A stretch of DNA of 22,126 bases. Origin: a virus. Made by a program: the position numbers and the translations under genes. Shown in pieces: positions 1-6,122 of this stretch (its first letter is position 1; each line of letters opens with the position of its first letter). Location of the stretch: positions 1 through 22,126 of IMG/VR virus record IMGVR_UViG_3300008448_000743, one strand, 5' to 3'. A model generated the notes under the pieces. The model searched no databases. It was not told the origin of the DNA and was given only the letters and a program-made list of their open reading frames with translations.

Positions 1-594
1 GTAATGCTTACCGCCCTCGGCTCCTAGAAATGCATAGAACCCAAAAGGCACACCGTCATTAAATTTACACCATGCATCTAATCTCTGTTGTGTTTCTATG
101 TCGTCTTGACGGTCTATGGTTCTGCTGGCTAATTTGCAACATTCTCTGAACGCTGATTTCCAAGTATTGAACGGATCGGTATTGAATGCCGTGACATTAC
201 TGATTTCTGGCATGGCTTTAAACCATAACGAAATGCTAGTGGTCATATCTGTCTTAGATACATCCATGGTCTGTGTAAGTTTTTTTGGTAACAATTTAAC
301 TCCGCCATATCCGTATTGTAAATCATTTATAGGATTTATGCTGCGCCAAACATGCACACATTCTATATCTTCTTTAGGAACAACATAATCAAAATTGAAC
401 GAGTCAACTATTTCTGCATCGCCGTCCACTACCCAAAACATCTTGGTAAAAGAGTTGTTAGCGGCCGCAATATGTGCTTGATGTATGCCTTTGACATCAT
501 GCACTCGTTGAGATCTAGGAAATCTAGATTTTAATTTTGCAAAGTTAGCATCCGCATTCGGTTCATTATAACTGATGAAAATAATATCGTACAT
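1..594 (-). CDS. Putative phage glycosyltransferase, GT-A-like (partial, 3' end outside window)
   Basis: This open frame runs off the left edge with 198 codons visible and no stop. The start ATG (592-594) shares one base with the TAA of the gene before it (TAATG), so it is probably translated by coupling. The N-terminus MYDIIFISYNEPNAD is a Rossmann-like first strand. A DGD at residues 57-59, after a hydrophobic strand (FWVV), is where GT-A enzymes carry the metal/nucleotide-sugar DxD motif. YGYGGVK (94-100) and PFNTWKSAFRECCK (141-154) recur at matching places in the neighbouring gene at 594-1475, so the two are tandem paralogues. I recall similar proteins from marine T4-type phages, annotated as glycosyltransferase or hypothetical. 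The sugar donor and acceptor are unknown. A virion protein or host glycan acceptor would be inference from its place beside the fibre genes. Confidence 0.75.
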   Translation of the reverse strand, partial: MYDIIFISYNEPNADANFAKLKSRFPRSQRVHDVKGIHQAHIAAANNSFTKMFWVVDGDAEIVDSFNFDYVVPKEDIECVHVWRSINPINDLQYGYGGVKLLPKKLTQTMDVSKTDMTTSISLWFKAMPEISNVTAFNTDPFNTWKSAFRECCKLASRTIDRQDDIETQQRLDAWCKFNDGVPFGFYAFLGAEGGKHY

Positions 595-1475
595 TATTGT
601 TTGAAATAAGTCAACCCTAAATTTATTGTTTCGTCGTATAGGTCTAAGGTATACTTGCTTTGTTTTGCATCCAACCACGGCCAATCTAAGCCTAACTTAG
701 TTCTTAAATGATAACCTAAATCTTGAGCATCGTGTTCTACATCGAAATGCTTAACTTTAGTTTCATAGATTTCTCTCAATACTTCAAAATCTCGAACCTG
801 GACATAGTCCCAGTCTGTGCAATTAGTCATCCATGTTCCCATGCGGGAGCCAAGAATAGCATATATCCCGTTGTCTTCGTGCATCCCAACGGTGCTCCAC
901 ATTCTCAATCTATGAATATTATGCCACCAAATTCGTTCTCGAATTTCTTGTGACGGAACTCGAACTCCATCTAACAATGTCATCTTGACACCTTCTCGAA
1001 ATCCTGCTCGCCATGCTTGAAACGGTGAGCCTGTGATGATGCTGTCACTATAAACTCGAGGAAAATTACGATAACCGTCCTCCCAACAAAAATCAACTTG
1101 AGCTCTATCGCTGACTGCATTTTCGTGTGTTCGCATGTTCAGAACAAATTTCTTATTCCAAATTTTTATTCCGCCATTACCATAACGTAGTCCATTGATG
1201 CTGTTGCGGCCGCACCACCCATATACCTGTATCTTAGGATCTGTCATGTCAAGATCAAGATCAAAAAATTTAGGATCTACAATGTTGTCTGCATCTATAG
1301 TTATAAACCAGTCAGTTGATGATAATTCAGCTGCTGCTTTATGTGCATGATCGCTGCCCTTAACTCCATGTACTCGTTTAGCCCAAGGAGCTTTGCCACA
1401 GAGATCTGCATAGTGCAATTCAGCATTTGGTTCGTCGTAGCTTAAAAATACTATGTCAAATTCAACTATTTTCAT
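594..1475 (-). CDS. Putative phage glycosyltransferase, GT-A-like (paralogue of the left-edge gene)
   Basis: The 293-residue protein starts with FDIVFLSYDEPNAE, very close to the start of the left-edge gene. It has a DAD at 61-63 after the strand WFITI, the expected DxD site for a metal-dependent nucleotide-sugar transferase. YGNGGIK (98-104) and PFQAWRAGFREGVK (151-164) match the paralogue, but the stretch between them and the C-terminal 130 residues (rich in W, H and R) differ, which suggests a different substrate. I chose ATG at 1475 because it forms an ATGA overlap with the TGA of the upstream gene, the junction seen elsewhere in this cassette. ATG at 1481 would add two residues (MS). Neither start has a good Shine-Dalgarno, which suggests coupled translation. 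No signal peptide or membrane segment is visible. The enzyme class is moderately supported; the target is unknown. Confidence 0.75.
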   Translation of the reverse strand: MKIVEFDIVFLSYDEPNAELHYADLCGKAPWAKRVHGVKGSDHAHKAAAELSSTDWFITIDADNIVDPKFFDLDLDMTDPKIQVYGWCGRNSINGLRYGNGGIKIWNKKFVLNMRTHENAVSDRAQVDFCWEDGYRNFPRVYSDSIITGSPFQAWRAGFREGVKMTLLDGVRVPSQEIRERIWWHNIHRLRMWSTVGMHEDNGIYAILGSRMGTWMTNCTDWDYVQVRDFEVLREIYETKVKHFDVEHDAQDLGYHLRTKLGLDWPWLDAKQSKYTLDLYDETINLGLTYFKQ

Positions 1476-2089
1476 CGACATTCAATCACATAATTTTTAA
1501 ATAATCTTCTGGTATATACACTGAATTTAGAATAATTAAAATCTGTTATCAACTTGGGTTTTCCAATGAGATCGTTAATTGTAACAGTAACTACTTCAAA
1601 GAGCAAGTTGGGATCGTTGTATTCAGTAATAAAAAATTGCATTTCAGTGTTGCCGTCCCACACAATATTACGTTTCTTTATCCCAGCTCTGGCTTTACGT
1701 GTTCCCCCGAATTCTGTAGACATTTCGATTTTTAAGACAGAAAGTTTCGAATCATACTTAATATAGATATCTGGTTTTTTTATTTCAGAATCTTTCTTAG
1801 AAATGATTCTATGCAAAACATCATCTATCTTATAAACACTTTTTATTTCTGACACTTCCAAGGTATTAGAATTCATATCAACTACACAATTATCAATTTT
1901 TATTTCTGCGTTAATTATAGATTCTGCTAATTCTTTATCTACAGTAATCTTGTGTTTTTGATCCTTGAAAGCATGACTAGGTCCTACACTGATTACTGCT
2001 CCAGTATCAGGATTAAACACTGCGACAAATTTTACAGGTGGTAATTTAAAATTTGTAAACCAATGATCAAAATCTTCTATTTTTTCCAT
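1472..2089 (-). CDS. Conserved-looking phage protein of unknown function, 205 residues
   Basis: I do not recognise a named domain. The protein is soluble-looking, with no signal peptide, transmembrane stretch or cysteine cluster. It begins MEKIEDFDHWF and then has alternating beta-type segments (VKFVAVFNPDTGAVISVGP; IYIKYDSKLSVLKIEMS), a short basic patch (TRKARAGIKKR) around residue 130, and a basic C-terminus. The start is firm: GAGGAG lies 5 nt before the ATG. That ribosome site lies inside the end of the upstream glycosyltransferase gene (13-nt overlap), and the 3' end overlaps the next gene by ATGA. Being locked between four putative sugar-transfer genes suggests an accessory role in the same process, such as acceptor binding. 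It could equally be a virion protein. That role is inference only. Confidence 0.7.
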   Translation of the reverse strand: MEKIEDFDHWFTNFKLPPVKFVAVFNPDTGAVISVGPSHAFKDQKHKITVDKELAESIINAEIKIDNCVVDMNSNTLEVSEIKSVYKIDDVLHRIISKKDSEIKKPDIYIKYDSKLSVLKIEMSTEFGGTRKARAGIKKRNIVWDGNTEMQFFITEYNDPNLLFEVVTVTINDLIGKPKLITDFNYSKFSVYTRRLFKNYVIECR

Positions 2090-2916
2090 GTTATCTCCTC
2101 TAGAATATTGATTATTTCATTATTGATTTTATCTTTTTCAACATAATGAACAATGTCATGCTGTTGATAATTTCCTATTTTAAGTTCGCCCTTTCGATTT
2201 AAATAAAAACCCACATGATCGCTCCAGCAGTCAGCAGGCCATGGCCAATTCTGTATCATAGGTTTCATATGTATTACTCGAGGAAACTCTAGAGGATATG
2301 CAATGTCATCGGTAATATCTAATATTTTAGCTGCTAATGCGAATGCCTCGTCTGTGCCTAGAACACGAGGCTTATGATTCGACAAAAAAGCATTTGAGAA
2401 CTCTACAGGATTTTTTATAATATCTCTTCCTAGGTTAAAAAATTCTTTAGTTATCTCGCTGTCTTTTTTAAAAAAAGTGTATAGACTGTAAAGGTTCGGT
2501 AAATTATTCTTTGTAAAAGTCTTACGATAATGTTGATCTACCACAGTTTCACCTCTGTAGGTGTAAGTTTTATTAGCTACATATAATTCACTATGCTCAA
2601 TAAAGTACTCTACCCAATGACTGTAATCTCGCATAAACAACATATCTACATCTAGACATACAGTATATTCGAATGGGGTAAGTTGATCCATCCATGATCT
2701 ACCATTCCAAAATGTTTCTTGACTCCATTCTATAACGTGATCAAAAACCCAACTGCTGGTTAAATCATTAAGTTTTTGTTTGTTATCTATTACCAAAGCA
2801 ACTTGATCAAACCCGGGTCTCTGCGTGTTTTTTATGCTTAGTGCTAATGCATATGCCAACTGTAGGTAATTCACAGTTTCATGTTCCGCTACGACTAGTA
2901 GATATCCAAACTTCAT
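2077..2916 (-). CDS. Putative glycosyltransferase (GT8/nucleotide-sugar transferase-like)
   Basis: The 279-residue protein begins with a beta strand (FGYLLVVAE) followed by an alpha helix with LAYALALSIKNT, as in glycogenin/GT8-like enzymes. TPFEYTVCLDVDMLFM (80-95) carries a DVD at 89-91 after a hydrophobic strand, the expected DxD metal/donor site. LGTDEAFALAAKIL (186-199) fits the second conserved acidic region of such folds. HMKP (216-219) and the later H-rich stretch QQHDIVHYVEK fit the C-terminal metal-binding histidine region. The next gene upstream, 2913-3773, shares the same frame of motifs (LTPxxxTxxxDxD), so these are a second paralogue pair. It starts with an ATGA overlap and lacks a strong Shine-Dalgarno. 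Enzyme type is inferred from motifs and architecture, not from a search. Substrates are unknown. Confidence 0.72.
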   Translation of the reverse strand: MKFGYLLVVAEHETVNYLQLAYALALSIKNTQRPGFDQVALVIDNKQKLNDLTSSWVFDHVIEWSQETFWNGRSWMDQLTPFEYTVCLDVDMLFMRDYSHWVEYFIEHSELYVANKTYTYRGETVVDQHYRKTFTKNNLPNLYSLYTFFKKDSEITKEFFNLGRDIIKNPVEFSNAFLSNHKPRVLGTDEAFALAAKILDITDDIAYPLEFPRVIHMKPMIQNWPWPADCWSDHVGFYLNRKGELKIGNYQQHDIVHYVEKDKINNEIINILEEITWKK

Positions 2917-3773
2917 ATCAATTCCAACAATCGATCACTATGTCTTACTATGCTCTGCTTATTCATTATATGAATATCCAGATTCTGTATTGAAGCTGCA
3001 CAATAGTTGTCATTTAATTTCGGGGATACCAGCACAGTCAATTTACTGGCATCTACTGAGTGTAATATATCCCTATCTAATAATGTTAAAACCGGAGGCA
3101 AACATCCTATTGGCAACTGTTCGAAACCTCCTAATATATGCCTAGCAACACTAAATGCAATATCGTTTCTATATTGTTTTGAATCAAATCTATATGTGTC
3201 GGCGTAGTATTGATAATGATCTTTAATATGGCTAACAAGATCAAAAAACATTTTAGAATATGTATTTTTTGTAAACATCACTGTAGTGGCCCAATACAAT
3301 TTAACGCCTACGTCAGAAACATATCGGTCATGATACCCCATTCGTTGATTGTCGTATATATCGTTGATAGATTCTCCAATCATAACATCACTGTCTATGT
3401 CCCAATACTCTGATAATCTATTGGAAAATATAAGAAAATCTGCGTCAATTACCAGTGTTCGTTGATAAGGAGTAAGATCGTAGGCAGAATTTCTATTACC
3501 ATTAATGAATTGTACCACACTGCGTTCTGTGCCGTCATACAATCCTCTAAAGTTATTTGACCCAGGTCTAGCAACTATGAAAATATTTTCAAATACTGTC
3601 TTGGCCTTTTCGTAAATCTTAGATTCTATCATCCAATCTACCGTGGTTTGATCAGTAACTAATGACGCAGGTTGTCCGAGATGTTTCTTGGCCAACCCTC
3701 CAGAGATAATCGCCATTAATGCATAATCTACTGTGCGATTATTATGAGCGTAGATTAATATGCCTTTGATCAT
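2913..3773 (-). CDS. Putative glycosyltransferase (GT8/nucleotide-sugar transferase-like), paralogue of the following gene
   Basis: The 286-residue protein opens with MIKGILIYAHNN followed by a helix (YALMAIISGGLAKKHL) that aligns in layout with its neighbour at 2077-2916. LTPYQRTLVIDADFLIF (100-116) contains the putative DxD (DAD, 110-112). YRNDIAFSVARHIL (201-214) matches the neighbour's GTDEAFALAAKIL region. The C-terminus ends in IHIMNKQSIVRHSDRL, where the shared fold expects metal- or donor-binding histidine. Both ends overlap neighbours by ATGA, and no strong Shine-Dalgarno is present, so it depends on translation from the 116-residue gene upstream. The pair probably arose by tandem duplication and then diverged strongly. 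Function as a sugar transferase is likely; the molecule modified is not known. Confidence 0.7.
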   Translation of the reverse strand: MIKGILIYAHNNRTVDYALMAIISGGLAKKHLGQPASLVTDQTTVDWMIESKIYEKAKTVFENIFIVARPGSNNFRGLYDGTERSVVQFINGNRNSAYDLTPYQRTLVIDADFLIFSNRLSEYWDIDSDVMIGESINDIYDNQRMGYHDRYVSDVGVKLYWATTVMFTKNTYSKMFFDLVSHIKDHYQYYADTYRFDSKQYRNDIAFSVARHILGGFEQLPIGCLPPVLTLLDRDILHSVDASKLTVLVSPKLNDNYCAASIQNLDIHIMNKQSIVRHSDRLLELI

Positions 3774-4120
3774 TGTTCTAGTAATTTTTCTACTGATCTA
3801 CTTTTTTTGAGATTTTGATCTTGTTCAAAATATTCATTAGTAGCTTCAAAATATCTATCAAAGCATTGATCTCTAAACGTTGTTAGATCTTCAATTAGTA
3901 TAGGATTTTCGTTACTATCTAGCAGTACTACTCCCCCGATTCTTCCTTTAATCAATAACAATTCTACAAAAGTCAAAAGTGTTTGATTAATATGAAACAA
4001 CCCACCATTATACCCTAGTGTTAATTTGGCCGAGATTTTTTCTTTTAGAATCTTACGTTGGATTGAAAACGTCTGCCGGTAATTAGCAAACTCTAGAGCG
4101 TTTTTAAGTTGATCCTGCAT
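3770..4120 (-). CDS. Small conserved phage protein of unknown function, 116 residues
   Basis: The protein is mostly helical and charged: an N-terminal helix (LKNALEFANYRQT), a central hydrophobic helix (TLLTFVELLLIKG), a short beta hairpin (GVVLLDSNENPILIEDL) and a charged C-terminal helix ending SVEKLLEQ. It resembles short proteins of unknown role that I recall from T4-type marine phages, usually near structural genes. The central hydrophobic stretch is short and amphipathic, so a membrane segment is unlikely. The start is clear: AAGGAG lies 5 nt before the ATG. This Shine-Dalgarno is the 3' arm of an inverted repeat (4124-4136 with 4164-4176), and a late-promoter-like sequence lies in the loop, so its translation may be switched by which transcript is made. 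It is the first gene of the overlapping glycosyltransferase cassette, so its control could govern the whole cassette. Confidence 0.8.
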   Translation of the reverse strand: MQDQLKNALEFANYRQTFSIQRKILKEKISAKLTLGYNGGLFHINQTLLTFVELLLIKGRIGGVVLLDSNENPILIEDLTTFRDQCFDRYFEATNEYFEQDQNLKKSRSVEKLLEQ

Positions 4121-4123
4121 GCA

Positions 4124-4176
4124 TTCTCCTTGATTATCTGCGCACTTTATTTAGTGGCTGAACTAATCAAGGAAAA
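4124..4176 (-). repeat. Inverted repeat covering the ribosome binding site of the 116-residue gene
   Basis: The 10-base arms TCCTTGATTA (4127-4136) and TAATCAAGGA (4164-4173) are perfect reverse complements. In RNA the stem extends by one G-U and two A-U pairs to 4124-4136 with 4164-4176, giving 13 pairs. The 3' arm in the mRNA holds the Shine-Dalgarno of the 3770-4120 gene, and the 5' arm sits just after the stop of the 4179-5177 gene. The 27-base loop also contains a small CACT/AGTG hairpin around AAATAA. There is no U-run after the stem on either strand, so this is not a standard terminator. Confidence 0.6.
4148..4155 (-). promoter_or_regulatory. Candidate T4-type late promoter (ACTAAATA)
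   Basis: On the minus strand the octamer reads ACTAAATA, two mismatches from the T4 late core TATAAATA. It lies 28 nt before the ATG at 4120 and inside the loop of the inverted repeat 4124-4176. Initiation roughly 6 nt downstream, as for T4 late promoters, would make an mRNA that lacks the 5' arm of the repeat and so has a free ribosome site. An 8-base match is weak on its own; spacing shared with two other sites raises it. Confidence 0.35.
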
Positions 4177-4178
4177 AA

Positions 4179-5177
4179 TTATGGGGCGATAGCTGAGATC
4201 GTCACTGTGGGAAGTGTTACTGAAAAATTACCTAGGTTTAATGGCACTAATATTCCAGTGGCAAATAACAAACTCACTGATACTGTGAATGTACCGTCTA
4301 CTAAATCGTCTGGAGGGAACATTGCAGTGGTAGCTGTTTGAATGTTGCCTGGAGGAGCAATAGGTGCGATTCCTGGATCTACATAATTATCAACAAATTC
4401 TATATGCCATTCGCCCTGACGGGCTGAACCTGTAGAATTGTTACCTGATGTGGCATCTATGGTCCTAGCATATATCTTATAGGTGTTAGACCCATAAGGA
4501 CTAGAACCGCTCAACGAATACCATAACTGACGGCTATTGGTGCATCTGTACCAGTTTTGCCCATCGTTAGGACTAACCCCAGTACCGGGGTTATTTCCGC
4601 CATAAGTTTGCATGCCTGCATTGCTTAAAATTGAGTTCCACTGTGTATTTTGAGTTGTGGTGGAACCACCTGATCGACTTGCAGTAAATCTAATTTGTCC
4701 GCCACTGTTCCAAAAATATCTAGCTTGATCAGCATCTGGCCAGACAGCTGTGACCGTGCATTGTATGAGGCTGGTCCACGATGTACCATATATTCCCGGC
4801 CAAGTAGAAGACGATGGTGTTGCAGGAACATTGGTTGCAGATTGACTACCTGCCACTGTAAATCTATTAGAATTAATAGTATTAACTATAGCTGTGTATG
4901 AATCTACCGGAGCAGTAGATGAGTTAAATCTTACCTTCGCATTCTCTATCACTGTAACCGGTGTAGGTGCTGATCCAAAAATATGAGTCCATGCATTTAT
5001 GATATCATTGCGCAACTGGGTTATGTGCGTGACCGTGAGTTTGGTACCTTCTGCAACCGCAGAACTGTTTAGTGATTGTCCGTAGCCAAACGGTCCAGCC
5101 CCTGTGCCCAAAACATTAGCCACGGTGTTTCTAATTGTGTTGTAGTCTGCTACACGGATTTTGTCATTTACGGCCAT
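4179..5177 (-). CDS. Phage virion structural protein, paralogue of the preceding gene
   Basis: The 332-residue protein aligns along its length with the 302-residue product of 5213-6121. Shared points are an N-terminal helix-rich part with GTGxxxxGYGQ (24-34) and LRND/LRYDI (55-58), then ARYFWNSGGQIRF (152-164), SSPYGSNTY (225-233), NNSTG (246-250), NYVDP (264-268), FPPDDLVDGTFT (287-298) and a closing 'TVTISAI'. The ARYF(F/W)NSGG(x)IRF motif occurs, to my recollection, in tail or fibre-associated proteins of T4-type marine phages. The C-terminal 60 residues are hydrophobic and beta-rich, as in trimeric virion parts. No enzyme motif is visible. The upstream gap (5178-5212) holds a TAAATA element. 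The Shine-Dalgarno is poor (AAAAGACAATTATG). The likely role is a baseplate or fibre-attached virion component; the exact position is unknown. Confidence 0.75.
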   Translation of the reverse strand: MAVNDKIRVADYNTIRNTVANVLGTGAGPFGYGQSLNSSAVAEGTKLTVTHITQLRNDIINAWTHIFGSAPTPVTVIENAKVRFNSSTAPVDSYTAIVNTINSNRFTVAGSQSATNVPATPSSSTWPGIYGTSWTSLIQCTVTAVWPDADQARYFWNSGGQIRFTASRSGGSTTTQNTQWNSILSNAGMQTYGGNNPGTGVSPNDGQNWYRCTNSRQLWYSLSGSSPYGSNTYKIYARTIDATSGNNSTGSARQGEWHIEFVDNYVDPGIAPIAPPGNIQTATTAMFPPDDLVDGTFTVSVSLLFATGILVPLNLGNFSVTLPTVTISAIAP

Positions 5178-5201
5178 AATTGTCTTTTATATCAAGTATG
5201 C

Positions 5202-5209
5202 TATTTACA
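5202..5209 (-). promoter_or_regulatory. Candidate T4-type late promoter (TGTAAATA)
   Basis: In the 35-nt gap between two genes the minus strand reads TGTAAATA, one mismatch from TATAAATA, 25 nt before the ATG at 5177. The position matches that of the sites at 4148 and 15269. The downstream leader would be short, about 18 nt. Confidence 0.35.
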
Positions 5210-5212
5210 GAA

Positions 5213-6121
5213 TCAACTGCCACTAATAGCTGAAAGTGAATATGAGGGACTGGTTATTGCAAACGACCCCGATGGTTGCAGGCTGCCCGCGGCTTTCAGC
5301 TCAGAAACTGCCAGAGTAAGTGTGCCAGTCACTGTATCTCCAGGTGGAAATGATGCTCCTGAGGCCACATCTGGATCTACATATGTATCTGCTAGTGTTA
5401 CACGTAAGAACAATTGGGTCGCTGTACCTGTACTGTTGTTAGCTACGTTGGTTCTAGCTTCTAAAGTATATGAATTATTAGAATACGGACTGCTGGCAAA
5501 CTTGGTATAATAGGTTTGAAAAGTATTGGTCAATGTATAGTATGTTATAAACAGATCAGTATCAGCTCCAAAAGATCTAGTTCCGATAGAATTTAAGATA
5601 TTAACCCAGGCAGTATATTGAGGAGTTACAGTACCTCCGGTCAATGAAGGGGTAAATCTAATCTTACCGCCGCTGTTGAAAAAATATCTTGCCTCATTGT
5701 TGTTGGCAAACGTAACTGTAAGTGTTGCTGTAAGACTGTTCGACCAAGCAGATGTGTAGGTTCCGGAGGCTTTTGAAGTCACTACTGCTTGACTAGAGTC
5801 TATTCGAAATCTATTAGCTATAGCTGTTTCTAATAGGGAGTCATAGTTGGTGTTAGGTGAGCCTGCTCCGTATCCTATAGGGTCGCCCGCAGAGATTTGA
5901 ACTATGTTAGGCAATACCCCATCTTGATGCACTCGAATATTAACAATGTCGTATCTTAGTAGATCCCATTGAGCCTTTGTGATAGAATTTCCTTCGAATA
6001 CATCTGCACTCTGCACAGTCTGACCATATCCTCTGGTCGCTGATCCCGTGCCCATCAAAGACTGTGCTTTGTCCTGTATGGTTACGTACTGTGAAGCAAA
6101 AATCTGTGTACCGGATGTCAT
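5213..6121 (-). CDS. Phage virion structural protein (ARYFFNSGG family)
   Basis: The 302-residue protein has a helical N-terminal third (MGTGSATRGYGQ at 23-34; WDLLRYDIVNIRVHQDG at 52-68) and a beta-rich remainder. EARYFFNSGGKIRF (143-156) is the clearest family signature. Later marks are TPQYTAWVNILNSIG (166-180), SSPYSNNSY (210-218), NNSTGTATQ (228-236), DTYVDPD (245-251) and a C-terminus SPSYSLSAISGS. It is the upstream member of a tandem pair with 4179-5177. Its ATG begins one base after the TAA of the fibre gene 6123-7922, with no strong Shine-Dalgarno, so it is probably translated by ribosomes finishing that gene. This suggests balanced production with the fibre. A virion (tail/baseplate accessory) role is inferred from the family and context. 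Confidence 0.75.
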   Translation of the reverse strand: MTSGTQIFASQYVTIQDKAQSLMGTGSATRGYGQTVQSADVFEGNSITKAQWDLLRYDIVNIRVHQDGVLPNIVQISAGDPIGYGAGSPNTNYDSLLETAIANRFRIDSSQAVVTSKASGTYTSAWSNSLTATLTVTFANNNEARYFFNSGGKIRFTPSLTGGTVTPQYTAWVNILNSIGTRSFGADTDLFITYYTLTNTFQTYYTKFASSPYSNNSYTLEARTNVANNSTGTATQLFLRVTLADTYVDPDVASGASFPPGDTVTGTLTLAVSELKAAGSLQPSGSFAITSPSYSLSAISGS

Positions 6122-6122
6122 G

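Noticed and set aside
461-1213. Two GCGGCCGC octamers (461-468, 1206-1213) as cloning linkers
   Set aside because: Both lie in frame within intact coding sequence and fit the encoded residues. No vector-like sequence surrounds them.
4124-4176. Inverted repeat as a rho-independent terminator
   Set aside because: The loop is 27 nt and neither strand has a T-run right after the stem; the T-run on the minus strand comes before it.
5076-5510. Plus-strand open frame of 144 codons crossing the gap 5178-5212
   Set aside because: It covers the ends of two minus-strand genes with clear paralogous products, and no protein family is recognisable.
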